In this document: one piece after another, positions 1-12,519 of the stretch
Numbering within the stretch: the first letter of the stretch is position 1
Layout: every line of letters starts with the position of its first letter
Source of the DNA: Myxococcota bacterium
Lineage (GTDB): Bacteria; Myxococcota; B64-G9
Direction of reading: 5' to 3'
Length of the DNA: 64,000 bases
NCBI GenBank assembly: GCA_022710975.1
Contig: JAKLGA010000003.1
Location: 472,677-536,676, forward strand
Made by a program: the position numbers and the translations under genes
The notes under the pieces: generated by a model
The model's database searches: none
Seen by the model: only the letters and a program-made list of their open reading frames with translations
Told to the model about the DNA's origin: nothing

Positions 1-2
1 CG

Positions 3-227
3 GTCACCGGCTCGGGCGGCCTGCCGGTGGTCATCTCCGGGGTGGCCGAGGCCCTCATCTGCACCGCCACGGGCCTGCTGGTCGCCGTGCCCGCGGTCAT
101 CGCCCACAGCTACCTCAACCGCCGGGTCGACCGCTTCGTCGTGGACATGGAGTACTGCTCCTCCGAGACGAAGGAGTTGCTGCTGGGCAGGAGCGGCGCC
201 GATGCCAGCCAAGACGCGGCGAAGTAG
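3..227 (+). CDS. ExbB/TolQ/MotA-type proton channel subunit, C-terminal end (partial)
   Basis: Only the last 74 codons lie in the window; the gene starts upstream. The visible part holds one long hydrophobic segment (VVISGVAEALICTATGLLV) with small residues and Thr. That is typical of the last transmembrane helices of ExbB/TolQ proton-channel proteins, which couple the proton gradient to TonB- or Tol-type work at the inner membrane. A short charged cytoplasmic tail follows. The stop codon overlaps the start of an ExbD-like gene by 26 bp, the usual exbB-exbD arrangement, and this is the main support for the call. ExbB, TolQ or an Agl-type gliding-motor homologue cannot be told apart from this fragment. 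Confidence 0.75.
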   Translation, partial: VTGSGGLPVVISGVAEALICTATGLLVAVPAVIAHSYLNRRVDRFVVDMEYCSSETKELLLGRSGADASQDAAK

Positions 228-633
228 GGTCGTCTCCGAGATCAACATCACACCGTTCACCGATGTGGTGCTGGTCCTGCTGATCATCTTCATGATCACC
301 ACCCCGCTGATGCTGGACGCGGACCACAACAAGGGCGCCAGCGAGGCGGGCTTCGACGTCAGCCTGCCCCAGGCCAAGGGCAACGCCCTGCCCGCGGCGT
401 CCGGCCACGTGGTCATCTCGGTGCTCGACGACGGGCGCGTGGTCATGGGCGGCGAGGTGGTGGAGCCCGAGGCGCTGCGGGAGAAGCTGGAGCGCATCAA
501 GCACCGCGATCCCGACACGCTGGTGATCATCCAGGCCGACCGGATGGTGTACCACTGGCACGTGGTCCAGGTCATGGATCAGGCCTCGGCGGTGGGCCTG
601 CGGCGGATCGCCGTGGCGACCGAGGAGAAGTGA
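202..633 (+). CDS. ExbD/TolR family biopolymer transport protein
   Basis: 143 residues, the normal length for ExbD/TolR. A short basic cytoplasmic N-terminus ([20 protein letters not shown]) leads into a single membrane helix. The helix carries the [18 protein letters not shown] pattern whose Asp takes part in proton translocation. The remaining ~100 residues form the periplasmic domain ([19 protein letters not shown], then [21 protein letters not shown]). It overlaps the upstream ExbB-like gene, so the two are probably co-translated. The TonB-like gene ending at 7866 is a possible partner. Paralogues with other roles, such as gliding motors, look the same at this level. Confidence 0.93.
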   Translation: MPAKTRRSRVVSEINITPFTDVVLVLLIIFMITTPLMLDADHNKGASEAGFDVSLPQAKGNALPAASGHVVISVLDDGRVVMGGEVVEPEALREKLERIKHRDPDTLVIIQADRMVYHWHVVQVMDQASAVGLRRIAVATEEK

Positions 634-654
634 GCCCGGGCCGGCGCCTGGAGG

Positions 655-683
655 TGGCACGCCGCCGGGCCCTCCGGTAGAAT
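655..683 (+). promoter_or_regulatory. Possible sigma-70-type promoter upstream of the TSP3 lipoprotein
   Basis: The -10 hexamer TAGAAT at 678-683 is a good match. The hexamer 17 bp upstream (TGGCAC, 655-660) is a poor -35. It lies between the exbD stop and the lipoprotein start at 728, leaving a 5' leader of about 40 nt with a strong ribosome site. The -10 resembles those before the kinase (4148) and uridine kinase (37721) genes. Confidence 0.4.
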
Positions 684-727
684 GGGCTGCCGCCGGCGGA
701 CTCCGATCCGGCGGGAGGGGAGCGAGC

Positions 728-3208
728 ATGCTGCGCTGGCGCCTGGTGTGGCTGTGCGTCGGATTGGCCGTGGCCCTGCTGGGCTGCGGGAACGAGGGCT
801 CGACCAGGGTGCCCTGCACCGAGGTGGACGGGGGCACGGGTTGCCACCCGGGCTACTCGTGCATCGAGGGCGCCTGCGTGTGCAACATCGACTGCCCGCC
901 GCGCCAGCACTGCGAGGTGGATCCGGTCTACGGCCTGGCCGCCTGCGTGGACGACGACGTCCCGGACGGCGGCACGGCCGACTCGGACGGCGACGGCGTG
1001 GTGGACTCCCGGGACAACTGCCCGGCCACGGCCAACCCGGGCCAGGACGACATGGACCTCGACGGGCGCGGCGACGCCTGCGATCTCGACAACGACAACG
1101 ATGGGGTGCCGGACGCGACCGACAACTGCTGGGACGGCGACCCCGCCCACGCCGACAACTGGAACCCCGTCCAGTCGGATCTGGATCACGACGGCTCCGG
1201 CGAGAGCTGCGACTGCGACGACGACGGCGACGGGCTGTGCGACCCCCAGCCGCCCGCGCTCGGCTGCCGCGCGGACGAGAGCTGCCAGGGCGCGGACAAC
1301 TGCCCGCTGCGCTCGAACCCCGATCAGGCCGACCTGAACGGCAACGGCGTGGGCGACGCGTGCGAGACGGATCAGGACGGCGACGGCGTGGACGACGGGG
1401 AGGACAACTGCCCGGCGGTGCCCAACGCCGACCAGGCCGACGCGGACCACGACGGGCAGGGGAACGCGTGCGACCCGGACGACGACGGCGACGGCGTGGG
1501 GGACGGCGTGGACAACTGCCCGCAGGCCTCGAACGCCAGCCAGACCGACACGAACGGCGACGGCCAGGGGGACGCCTGCGACACCGACGACGACGGCGAC
1601 GGGCTGGCGGACGGGCAGGACAACTGCCGGCGCACCCCCAACGCGGACCAGGCCGACGCCAACGTGGACGGCGTGGGGGACGCCTGCGACCCGGACGGCG
1701 ACGGGGTGGACAGCCTGGACGACAACTGCCCGGCGGTCGCCAACCCGCGCCAGACCAACAACGACCGCAACCTCTGGTGCCAGGACCCGAACGGCGGCGG
1801 CTTCCCCTGCGGCGACGGGCAGGGCGACGCCTGCGACCCCGACGACGACAACGACGGCGTGCCGGACGCCAGCGACAACTGCCCGCTGGTGCCCAACTTC
1901 GAGCAGACCGACACGGACGGGGACGGGCGCGGGGACTCCTGCCGCACCGATCTCGACGGCGACGGCTGGCCGGACGAGAACGACAACTGCCCGGCGGTGG
2001 CCAACGACCAGCAGCAGGACAGCGAGCGCGACGAGGCGGGCCAGGAGGTGGGCGACGGGGTGGGCGACGCCTGCGACAACTGCCCCGGGCACATCAACGC
2101 CGGCCAGGGCGACCTGGACGGGGACGGCTACGGCAACCCCTGCGACCCGGACGCGGACGCCGACCGGGTGCCGGACAGCCTGGACAACTGCGATCGCGCG
2201 GCCAACCCGGACCAGCTCGACACCGACCACGACGGCGAGGGGGACGCCTGCGACGACGACGACGACGGGGACGGGGTGGACGACGGGGAGGACTCCTGCC
2301 CCCTGCAGGCCAACCCGCGGCCGGTGTGCGCCGCCGACGCGGACTGCGCCACCGCCTCGGCCGGCACGGTGTGCGTGAAGGATCCGCCGGAGGCGCCCGA
2401 GGGCGTGTGCGACGGCCAGCCGCCCTGCAACCCGGACACCGACGGCGACGGCATCCCCAACGACACCGACAACTGCCCCCAGGTGGCCAACAACGGCCAG
2501 GCCGACGGGGACGGGGACGGCGCTGGCGACGCCTGCGACAACTGCCCGGCCATCGCCAACGCGGGCCAGGCCGACGGGGACGGGGACGGCGACGGCGACG
2601 CCTGCGACAACTGCCCGGCCATCGCCAACCCGGCCCAGACCGACGGGGACGGGGACGGGCCGGGCGACGCCTGCGACAACTGCCCGGCCCTGTCCAACCC
2701 CGGGCAGGAGGACGGGGACGGGGACGGCGTGGGCGACGCTTGCGACGCGCCGGACGACGCGGACAGCGACGGCGATCCGGACGCCACCGACTGCGCCCCG
2801 GCCGATCCGCTGGTCTACCACGGCGCCGCCGAGGCGTGCGACGGCGTGGACAACAACTGCGACCTGGCCACGGACGAGGGCTTCCCGGACACGGACACGG
2901 ACGGCCAGGCCGACTGCGTGGACCCCGACGACGACGGCGACGGGTCGCCGGACGGGGACGACTGCGCGCCGCTCGACCTCGCCGTGTACCCGGGCGCCGC
3001 CGAGGCGTGCGACGGCGTGGACAACAACTGCGACCTGGCCACGGACGAGGGCTTCCCGGACACGGACACGGACGGCGAGGCCGACTGCGTGGATCCAGAC
3101 GACGACGGCGACGGCGTCCTGGACGGCGACGACAACTGCCCGCTGGTGGAGAACCCCGGCCAGGAGGACGCGGACGGGGACGGGATCGGGGACGCCTGCG
3201 ACGTGTGA
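728..3208 (+). CDS. Lipoprotein with thrombospondin type-3 and MopE-like calcium-binding repeats
   Basis: 826 residues. A signal peptide ending in a lipobox (VALLGC, Cys about residue 20) predicts a lipid-anchored surface or periplasmic protein. After a short Cys-rich stretch the protein is almost entirely Asp-rich repeats. There are about 16-17 thrombospondin type-3 units (DxDxDGxGDxCDxxDNCP pattern, about residues 80-680 and again at the end). Near residues 690-800 are two copies of a unit containing [18 protein letters not shown], as in MopE-type metal-binding repeats. TSP3 units bind calcium in known proteins; the biological role here is unknown. The start is fixed by a strong GGAGGGGAGC ribosome site. 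No enzymatic domain is visible. The near-identical repeats mean the unit number could differ between strains. Confidence 0.88.
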   Translation: MLRWRLVWLCVGLAVALLGCGNEGSTRVPCTEVDGGTGCHPGYSCIEGACVCNIDCPPRQHCEVDPVYGLAACVDDDVPDGGTADSDGDGVVDSRDNCPATANPGQDDMDLDGRGDACDLDNDNDGVPDATDNCWDGDPAHADNWNPVQSDLDHDGSGESCDCDDDGDGLCDPQPPALGCRADESCQGADNCPLRSNPDQADLNGNGVGDACETDQDGDGVDDGEDNCPAVPNADQADADHDGQGNACDPDDDGDGVGDGVDNCPQASNASQTDTNGDGQGDACDTDDDGDGLADGQDNCRRTPNADQADANVDGVGDACDPDGDGVDSLDDNCPAVANPRQTNNDRNLWCQDPNGGGFPCGDGQGDACDPDDDNDGVPDASDNCPLVPNFEQTDTDGDGRGDSCRTDLDGDGWPDENDNCPAVANDQQQDSERDEAGQEVGDGVGDACDNCPGHINAGQGDLDGDGYGNPCDPDADADRVPDSLDNCDRAANPDQLDTDHDGEGDACDDDDDGDGVDDGEDSCPLQANPRPVCAADADCATASAGTVCVKDPPEAPEGVCDGQPPCNPDTDGDGIPNDTDNCPQVANNGQADGDGDGAGDACDNCPAIANAGQADGDGDGDGDACDNCPAIANPAQTDGDGDGPGDACDNCPALSNPGQEDGDGDGVGDACDAPDDADSDGDPDATDCAPADPLVYHGAAEACDGVDNNCDLATDEGFPDTDTDGQADCVDPDDDGDGSPDGDDCAPLDLAVYPGAAEACDGVDNNCDLATDEGFPDTDTDGEADCVDPDDDGDGVLDGDDNCPLVENPGQEDADGDGIGDACDV

Positions 3209-3218
3209 GCGTGAGCGG

Positions 3219-4103
3219 ATGACCACGGACGACACCGAGCGCACCGACGAGATCCCGCCCGTGGTCCCCGCGCCTGCCGGGCCCACCCCGCCCGCCCAGA
3301 CCGCGCCGCCCCTGGCCGGTCCGGAGGACTTCCAGGAGGGCCCCACGACCCTCAACCCGGCCCTGTCCGAGGCCCTGGCGGCGCAGACCGCGGAGCCCGG
3401 CGAGGCCCGGCGCGAGGCCATCTACCGGGACATCGTCAAGCAGGAGATCTCCTTCTCGCGGGCCACCGGCTACGACCGCGAGTGCACGGCGGTGGTGTCG
3501 CTGGCGGAGCTGGCCCGGCGGGAGGAGGCCCGCCTCGAGGCCGAGCGCGCGGGCCTGGCGCCCGAGGCCGCGTTCCCCGACGACGACGACGACGAGCCCA
3601 CCACCGAGATCCACTCCCCGGTCCTGTCGGTCGGCCAGTTCATCGACGTGCTCCGGGCGGCCGAGACGGTCGAGGAGGTGGCCGGGGTGCTGGTGGAGGT
3701 GGTGGCCCGGCTGGTGCCGCGGGTGCTGCTGCTGTGGGAGCGGCGCGGGCGGCTGTACGGCTTCGCCTCGCGGGGCATGGGCCTGAGCGAGGTGAAGCTG
3801 CTGACCATCGAGCTGCCCAAGGGGGTCATGCAGCAGATGACCGCCTGCGAGCTGGAGCTCGACTCCTTCGTCGGCCCGCCCTGCAGCGAGGGCATGATCC
3901 CCAGGTTCTTCGAGCTGTTGGGAGAGGTCCCCAGGGAGGTCCTGCTGATCCCCGCCCAGGTCACGCCCGACGATCGCTGGCTGCTGTACGCCGACAACGG
4001 CGACGCGCCCCTGCCGGCCCTCGAGCTGCGCATGCTGGAGGTGCTGGCCGCCCGCGCCGGGGCCCGGGCGGACTGGCTGCTCGACCGCCGGTCGCTCTGG
4101 TAA
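3219..4103 (+). CDS. Cytoplasmic protein with a GAF-like C-terminal domain
   Basis: 294 residues with no signal peptide or membrane segment. The first ~120 residues are Pro/Ala/Glu-rich and look disordered, ending in an acidic run and DEPTTEIHSPV. Residues ~135-290 look like a GAF-type sensor fold: a helix (QFIDVLRAAETVEEVAGVLV), a hydrophobic strand pair (RVLLLWERRGRLYGFASRGM), then LLIPAQVTPDDRWLLYADN. Similar proteins near kinases in myxobacteria are thought to sense or tether, but I do not recognise a named family. It starts 10 bp after the TSP3 lipoprotein stop and precedes a kinase gene that has its own promoter. No ligand-binding residues can be assigned. Confidence 0.7.
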   Translation: MTTDDTERTDEIPPVVPAPAGPTPPAQTAPPLAGPEDFQEGPTTLNPALSEALAAQTAEPGEARREAIYRDIVKQEISFSRATGYDRECTAVVSLAELARREEARLEAERAGLAPEAAFPDDDDDEPTTEIHSPVLSVGQFIDVLRAAETVEEVAGVLVEVVARLVPRVLLLWERRGRLYGFASRGMGLSEVKLLTIELPKGVMQQMTACELELDSFVGPPCSEGMIPRFFELLGEVPREVLLIPAQVTPDDRWLLYADNGDAPLPALELRMLEVLAARAGARADWLLDRRSLW

Positions 4104-4124
4104 ATCGTTGCGGCGTCCGGAGAT

Positions 4125-4153
4125 TTGACCCTCCAGGATCCATCCCCTACAAT
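4125..4153 (+). promoter_or_regulatory. Sigma-70-type promoter for the kinase gene
   Basis: TTGACC at 4125-4130 and TACAAT at 4148-4153 are separated by exactly 17 bp, close to consensus. Transcription would begin near 4160. This rules out the longer upstream reading frame start at 4125 and supports ATG 4182 as the true start. Confidence 0.65.
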
Positions 4154-4181
4154 CGCCCCGGGGTCGTGTGCGGGAGAGTGC

Positions 4182-6410
<2,229 letters not shown>

Positions 6411-6416
6411 GGCGGA

Positions 6417-6430
6417 ACCCCCACGGGGGT
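6417..6430 (+). other. Short GC-rich hairpin between kinase and FHA activator genes
   Basis: ACCCCC and GGGGGT flank the two bases AC in the 31-bp gap between the two genes. It sits just before the ribosome site (CTGGAG) of the downstream GTG start. It could tune read-through or initiation; no T-tract follows, so it is not a classical terminator. Confidence 0.3.
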
Positions 6431-6441
6431 CTGGAGCGCCC

Positions 6442-7865
<1,424 letters not shown>

Positions 7866-7869
<4 letters not shown>

Positions 7870-8903
7870 TCCCCGAGGCTCCCGCGGAAGCGCTCGAAGG
7901 CCACGTGCACCGGCACCCAGCCCTGCACCACGGGGAAGGGCTCGGCCAGGTGCAGCACCTCGTTGATGTACGTGTCCAGGCAGTAGCTGCCGGTGGAGCG
8001 GACGAGCTGGTAGCCGAGCGCGTAGCCCCGGGGGCCGATCAGGAAGCGCAGCTCCGCCCGGCCCTGGGCCTCGCGGCAGCCCCAGGCGGTGTCGTGCACC
8101 AGCGGGGTGACCGCGTCGAGGCGCGCCTGGATGCTGTCGATGAGCGGCTGGCGGTCGCCCTCCACCGGGATGGGCGGGCCCTCGAGCGCGGCCCGGACCA
8201 GGGCGGCCTCGGCCGGGCTCAGCCCCTCCAGCCCGTGCGTGTGGGCCACGAAGGGCAGCCCGGCGGGCGGCGCGGCGGCCGGGTCGGCGCGCTCCGCGAG
8301 CGACGGCGCCGGGGGCTGCGCGGTGGGCGAGCCGGGCGCCGCGAGCGCGTACCGGTCCTGGAGGGGCTCCGCCCGGAACGCCTCGGCGGCGGCGTCCGCG
8401 CGGACCTGCAGCCAGGCGGGTCGCTCGAGCCGGGGCCGCTCGATCTCACGCGAGACCAGGCGCACCCGGCACTCCACCACGGGCTCCAGGGCGGCCAGGG
8501 CCTCGGAGGAAGTGGGGGCGGGCGGACGCGACGAGGGCGCGGCCAGGGCCAGGCGCGCCGGAGGGGCGGGGCGGGGCGCGACCGTCCGGGACGGGGCCAG
8601 GCGCTCCGGCCCGGGCACCGCGGGCGCGCTCGCCGCGGGCCGGGCCGCGTCCGCGCGGGCGGGCTCGGGTGCGCTGGGCGCGAGCGGGCGCGGCGCATCC
8701 ACCGGGGCGGCCGGACGCTCCGCGCGCACCAGCTCCACCTCGACCACGCGGGGGGGCTCCACGGGTTGCTCCCGGGGCGGCGGGGCGGTCCAGAGCACGG
8801 CCGGCAGGCCGATCAGCACGAACGCGTGCACCAGCGCCGAGAGCGCCAGGCTCAGCGCCTCGCGGTGTCTGCGCTCCGCCGGGCCGCGCACGCGCCACCT
8901 CAC
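7866..8903 (-). CDS. TonB-like periplasm-spanning protein
   Basis: 345 residues from a GTG that overlaps the upstream stop (GTGA), so it is probably translationally coupled to the gene at 8900-9925. A short basic N-terminus precedes one membrane helix (ALSLALSALVHAFVLIGL, about residues 15-38). A long Pro/Ala/Arg-rich region follows, of the kind that spans the periplasm in TonB. The last ~100 residues (GRAELRFLIGPRGYALGYQL, then YINEVLHLAEPFPVVQGW) match the layout of the TonB C-terminal domain, which contacts outer-membrane receptors. The C-terminal domain has two Cys residues, unusual for TonB. ExbB/ExbD-like genes lie at the window start but are not in the same operon. Confidence 0.75.
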
Positions 8904-9925
8904 TTGCCGCGCGCGCGCTGGCAGTCCGCGGCCAGGGCCGAGAGCGCCTCGGCGTGCACGGCGGAGATCACCTCGCCCACGAAGGGCTCGGGCATGAAGT
9001 CGTTGAAGGCCGCGTAGGAGCCCGCCTGGAGCATGCTGGTCCGCAGCCACAGGAGCCCGCGCTGGGCGGCCTCGCGCTCGTCGGCCAGCGGGCTGGCGCC
9101 GAGCGCCATGACCGCGTAGGCCGAGGGCTGGGTCTCGTTGGCCAGCCAGGCGCCCGAGGGCTGCTGCGCCTGGAGCAGGTCGCGCCGGAAGCGGGCCACC
9201 ACCGGGGCGTGGCGGGCGGCGTCCAGGCGCTCGAGGGCCGGCACCAGCGCCGCCGCGGACACCAGCGAGAAGCGCGGGTCCTTGGCCGGCAGGTACCACT
9301 CGGCCGAGCGGCGGATGACCTCCTCGGCCAGCTGCTGGGCGTAGGCCTGCTCCCCGAGCGCCAGCGCGGCCCGCAGGGTGAGGGCGACGTCGAAGCCCAC
9401 CAGCGCGGGCGCGCCCGCGCGCGCCCTGGCGATGCGGGCCACCTCGGCCCGGCCGTCGGGCGAGACCGCGACCACCCGGCTCCACAGCTCGCGGGCGGCG
9501 GCCAGGTAGACCGGGTCGCCGGTGGCCTGGGACAGCCGCGCCAGCAGCTCCACGTCGGGCTTGAACGGCGTGGCCAGGTCGGCCTCCGCGGCCAGGCGGC
9601 CCTCGGCGTACCGCCAGGCGGCCCGCAGGGCGGGCTCGTTCCCGGCGGCCTGGTGGGCCTCGAGCAGGGAGAGCGAGATGAGCCCGGTCAGGTTGGGCGC
9701 CACCTGGTTGCCGCCCACCACCCAGCTCCAGCCCAGGGACTCCTCCCCGCCCGCGCGCACCTGGCTCGCGACCAGGAAACCGGCCGCGCGCGAGGTGGCC
9801 TCGCAGCTGTCCATCGCCAGGTTCGGCTGGTACTGGGAGGCGAGCGGCGGCTCGGCCCGGGCGAGCGCCGGGAGGGTCAGGGCAGCCGTCCACACGATCG
9901 TCCAGCTCATCGTTCCTCTCGGCAT
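8900..9925 (-). CDS. Exported alpha-helical protein of unknown function
   Basis: 341 residues. ATG 9925 is preceded by AGGAGAGGG at proper spacing. An N-terminal signal peptide (SWTIVWTAALTLPALARA, cleavage after ARA likely) predicts export to the periplasm. The mature part is rich in Ala/Leu helices of regular length, with patterns such as GLISLSLLEAHQAAGN, LATPFKPDVELLARLSQATG and YAVMALGASPLADEREAAQRG. This resembles alpha/alpha-toroid proteins (six-hairpin glycosidase or prenyltransferase-like folds). No catalytic residues can be assigned. It is followed with GTGA overlap by the TonB-like gene, so the two may act together at the envelope (inference). Confidence 0.7.
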   Translation of the reverse strand: MPRGTMSWTIVWTAALTLPALARAEPPLASQYQPNLAMDSCEATSRAAGFLVASQVRAGGEESLGWSWVVGGNQVAPNLTGLISLSLLEAHQAAGNEPALRAAWRYAEGRLAAEADLATPFKPDVELLARLSQATGDPVYLAAARELWSRVVAVSPDGRAEVARIARARAGAPALVGFDVALTLRAALALGEQAYAQQLAEEVIRRSAEWYLPAKDPRFSLVSAAALVPALERLDAARHAPVVARFRRDLLQAQQPSGAWLANETQPSAYAVMALGASPLADEREAAQRGLLWLRTSMLQAGSYAAFNDFMPEPFVGEVISAVHAEALSALAADCQRARGK

Positions 9926-10037
9926 GGTCCCTCTCCTGGGTTTCAGAAGATATACTTTGTCCGTTAGAGTACCATGCCGCCTTACGGCGCGCCAGGGGCG
10001 GCTCGACCGGGTTTTTGACGCGCCGCGAAAAAAGTCC

Positions 10038-10066
10038 TTGACAACCATGACGCGATGCGTTACCTT
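10038..10066 (+). promoter_or_regulatory. Sigma-70-type promoter for the small basic helical protein
   Basis: TTGACA at 10038-10043 is a perfect -35. TACCTT at 10061-10066 lies 17 bp downstream. The leader to ATG 10136 is about 60 nt and contains AAGGAA before the start. An A-rich run (10027-10033) lies just upstream of the -35 and could act as an UP element. Confidence 0.7.
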
Positions 10067-10135
10067 GCCGGCTGTCGATGACGGAAATGCTTCCGCCGGC
10101 CGAGCCGAGCGGAACCCAAGGGGAAGGAACGCGCC

Positions 10136-10546
10136 ATGAACCCGAAGCAGATCGCCGAGAACGTGCCGAATTTCGTCAAGCAGACCATGGGGATGGCCCA
10201 GATGCGGCTCACCCGCATCCAGGGCGACGCCCGCAAGGTGGTCAAGGGCACCTGGAAGAAGCTCCTTGCGACCCCCTCGCTCAAGCGGGTGGAGAGCACC
10301 GTGGAGGGCTGGCGCCGCGACTACCAGAAGAGGATGGACCTGGCCAAGATCCGCAAGCAGGCCGAGCGGGTGGGCCACGACGCGTTCCGCACGGTGGGCA
10401 TCGCCACCCAGGCGGATCTGAAGAACGTGATGCGCCAGCTCGACAACCTGCGCTCCGACGTGCGGAAGCTCAGCAAGAAGGCCGATCACCGCCGCTCGCA
10501 CAACCGTAACCACAACCGCAACCAGGCCCAGAAGCCCACGGCCTGA
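10136..10546 (+). CDS. Small basic helical protein, possibly phasin/PhaM-like
   Basis: 136 residues, mostly amphipathic helix. The N-terminal part (NVPNFVKQTMGMAQMRLTRI) and central part contain many Lys/Arg. Residues ~95-120 (ATQADLKNVMRQLDNLRSDV) look like the coiled-coil tail of phasin or granule-associated proteins. The end is a low-complexity His/Arg/Asn tail (RRSHNRNHNRNQAQ) that may bind nucleic acid or metal. It stands alone between a divergent and a convergent gene, with a strong promoter, which suggests high expression. The phasin resemblance is one of pattern only; a nucleoid-associated role is equally possible. Confidence 0.7.
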   Translation: MNPKQIAENVPNFVKQTMGMAQMRLTRIQGDARKVVKGTWKKLLATPSLKRVESTVEGWRRDYQKRMDLAKIRKQAERVGHDAFRTVGIATQADLKNVMRQLDNLRSDVRKLSKKADHRRSHNRNHNRNQAQKPTA

Positions 10547-10590
10547 TCCGTCCCCTGGTTCGTTCGATTCGGGCAGTCCACCCTGACCCG

Positions 10591-10609
10591 CCCCGGAACT
10601 CTCCCGGGG
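10591..10609. terminator. GC hairpin between convergent genes
   Basis: CCCCGG and CCGGGG flank a 7-nt loop in the 74-bp gap between the small basic protein and the second lgt gene, which converge here. No T-tract follows in either direction. It could act as a bidirectional terminator, but this rests on position and symmetry only. Confidence 0.35.
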
Positions 10610-10620
10610 AGGGCTGCGCC

Positions 10621-11685
10621 TCAAGACGGCGACGGCGATCCGGATGGCTGGGTCGGGGTCTGTCCGGCGTCCGCCGGGGGGGCCGTCTCGCGGCGCTCCT
10701 GCCCGGCGCGCCTGCGGACCAGCGCCACGAGCAGCACCACGCCCACGAGCGCCACGCCCATGGAGATGAGCTGGCTGGTGGACAGGAGCTCCGGCCGGGC
10801 GTCGCCGAACAGATCGAGCCGCACGAGCATCCCGCGCTCGACGTCGCCGCGGAACATCTCGCCGACGCTGCGCAGGATGGGGTAGAGGATCAGGTAGCTG
10901 ATCAGCACCTGGCCGTGGAAGCGCTTGCGGGTGCGGATGAGCAGCAGGGCGAAGAAGATCAGCAGCTCGCCGACGGACTCGTACAGCTGGGTGGGGTGGA
11001 GCGGGATGCCGAGCATGTTGCTCTTGGCCACCACCGTGCCGGTGGCGGTGAAGATCGCACCGAAGGACTCGCTCCCGGTGGGGTAGCCGTGGCAGCAGCC
11101 GGCCGAGAAGCAGCCCAGCCGGCCGAAGGCGTGCCCGATGGCCACCGAGGGGATGACGATGTCGGCGATGCGCAGGAACGAGACGCCCTTGCGGCGGCAG
11201 AACCAGAGCGAGGCCAGCACCGCGCCGATGAAGCCGCCGTAGAACACCAGCCCGCCCTGCCACACCTTCAGCACCAGCCACGGATCGGCCGTGTAGTCGT
11301 CGAGGTTGACGATGATGAACAGCACCCGGCTGCCGATCATGGAGGCGATCAGCACCCAGAAGCTGAGGTCCAGGACCACGTCCGGGGACAGGCCCTCGCG
11401 GCGCGCCTGGCGGGCGCCCAGGTAGATGCCCACGGCGAAGCCGAGCGCGATCATCACCCCGTAGGTGTGCAGCTTGAACTCGTAGCCCGGGCCGGCCGCG
11501 TAGGCGAGCCCGCGGGCCAGCAGGTACAGCCCGGCCCAGAACAGGAACCCGCGCGGGTCGAAGCCGGGCCGCCGGAAGCGCCACAGGTAGAGGCCGCCGA
11601 GCGCCAGCGCGGTCAGGCCGAGCTCCAGCCACCCCAGGTGCCCCAGGAACTCGGGGAAGCGGAACTCGAGCAGCACCGGATGCAT
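10621..11685 (-). CDS. lgt: Prolipoprotein diacylglyceryl transferase, second tandem copy
   Basis: 354 residues from ATG 11685, 8 bp after the stop of the first lgt copy. Its ribosome site GAGGGA overlaps that stop, so translation is coupled. It is a multi-pass membrane protein with Lgt signatures: GLVFYGGFIGAVLASLWF, HAFGRLGCFSAGCCHGYPTG and HPTQLYES. Lgt moves diacylglycerol from phosphatidylglycerol to the lipobox Cys of prelipoproteins in the inner membrane. The N-terminus has an extra ~60-residue section with two additional hydrophobic segments compared with the upstream copy. The C-terminal tail is Pro/Ser/Thr-rich. Key residues appear intact, so both copies may work, perhaps on different substrates or lipids (inference). 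Confidence 0.9.
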   Translation of the reverse strand: MHPVLLEFRFPEFLGHLGWLELGLTALALGGLYLWRFRRPGFDPRGFLFWAGLYLLARGLAYAAGPGYEFKLHTYGVMIALGFAVGIYLGARQARREGLSPDVVLDLSFWVLIASMIGSRVLFIIVNLDDYTADPWLVLKVWQGGLVFYGGFIGAVLASLWFCRRKGVSFLRIADIVIPSVAIGHAFGRLGCFSAGCCHGYPTGSESFGAIFTATGTVVAKSNMLGIPLHPTQLYESVGELLIFFALLLIRTRKRFHGQVLISYLILYPILRSVGEMFRGDVERGMLVRLDLFGDARPELLSTSQLISMGVALVGVVLLVALVRRRAGQERRETAPPADAGQTPTQPSGSPSPS

Positions 11686-11693
11686 GTGTTCCC

Positions 11694-12512
11694 TCAGCCG
11701 GGCGCGGAGCGGGCCCGCCGCGCGGCGCGGCGCTGGAGCCACACCAGGCCTGTCAGCGCGGCGAGGAGCAGCGGGATGGAGATCACCTGGGAGGAGGACA
11801 GCGCGCCGCCGAACCAGGCGCCGCGGTTGTCGCCGCGCAGGAACTCTAGCAAGAAGCGCGCGGACGAGTAAAGCGCCAGGAAGCTCAGGAACACCTGCCC
11901 CTCGAAGCGCCGCCAGCGGCGCTTCTGCACCCACAGCAGGCCGAACAGCAGCAGCGCCACGCCCGCCTCGTAGAGCTGGGTGGGGTGCAGCGGGACCCCC
12001 AGCGGCCGCGCCAGGCTGGCCGGATCGTCGAACACCACGCCCCAGCCCGCGCCCGACGGCGTGCCGTGGCAGCAGCCGGCCAGCAGGCAGCCCAGCCGCC
12101 CGAACGTCAGCCCCAGCGGCATGAACACGCCGATCAGATCGAAGGTGCGCCCCACGCCCAGGCCGGGCCGGCGGGTGAACCACAGCGCCACCGGCAGCGA
12201 CAGCAGCAGCGCCCCGTAGTAGGCCAGGCCGTTCCACAGCTTGAAGATGTCCAGCGGGTGCGCGAGGTAGTAGGTCAGGATGGGCTCGCCCGGCGCGAGC
12301 GGGTTGTCCTCCGCCAGCACGTGCATCAGCCGCGCGCCCAGGATGCCGGTCAGCAGCATCAGCAGGCACAGGTCGAGGAAGCGGTTGCCGTCCAGGCCGT
12401 CGCGGCGGGCCTCGCGCCAGGCCAGGTAGAAGGCGGCCATCAGGCCGATCATCAGGAACGCCCAGTAGGACGGGACGCGGAGCTCGCCGAAGGCGAACAG
12501 CCAGGGCCGCAA
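11694..12512 (-). CDS. lgt: Prolipoprotein diacylglyceryl transferase, first tandem copy
   Basis: 272 residues, the usual Lgt length. The start is taken as TTG 12512 with GAGG upstream; the codon is uncertain because no ATG or GTG lies in frame nearby. Several membrane helices are visible. Lgt signatures are GLAYYGALLLS, FGRLGCLLAGCCHGTPSG, HPTQLYEAG and FLLEFLRGD. It lies 7 bp after lspA in the order ileS-lspA-lgt-lgt, placing lipoprotein acylation and signal cleavage in one transcript. The window encodes many lipoproteins, which fits a high demand for this pathway. Confidence 0.92.
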   Translation of the reverse strand: MRPWLFAFGELRVPSYWAFLMIGLMAAFYLAWREARRDGLDGNRFLDLCLLMLLTGILGARLMHVLAEDNPLAPGEPILTYYLAHPLDIFKLWNGLAYYGALLLSLPVALWFTRRPGLGVGRTFDLIGVFMPLGLTFGRLGCLLAGCCHGTPSGAGWGVVFDDPASLARPLGVPLHPTQLYEAGVALLLFGLLWVQKRRWRRFEGQVFLSFLALYSSARFLLEFLRGDNRGAWFGGALSSSQVISIPLLLAALTGLVWLQRRAARRARSAPG

Positions 12513-12519
12513 GCGGGCC

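Noticed and set aside
572..3421. Long open frame on the minus strand opposite the TSP3 lipoprotein (about 950 codons)
   Set aside because: It is a shadow of the GAC/GGC-rich repeats; its translation is a monotonous Val/Ala/Arg series, and the plus-strand gene has a signal peptide, ribosome site and known repeats.
4125..4181. Start of the first kinase at 4125
   Set aside because: The stretch coincides with a TTGACC-17-TACAAT promoter; the extra residues are not kinase-like and ATG 4182 has a ribosome site.
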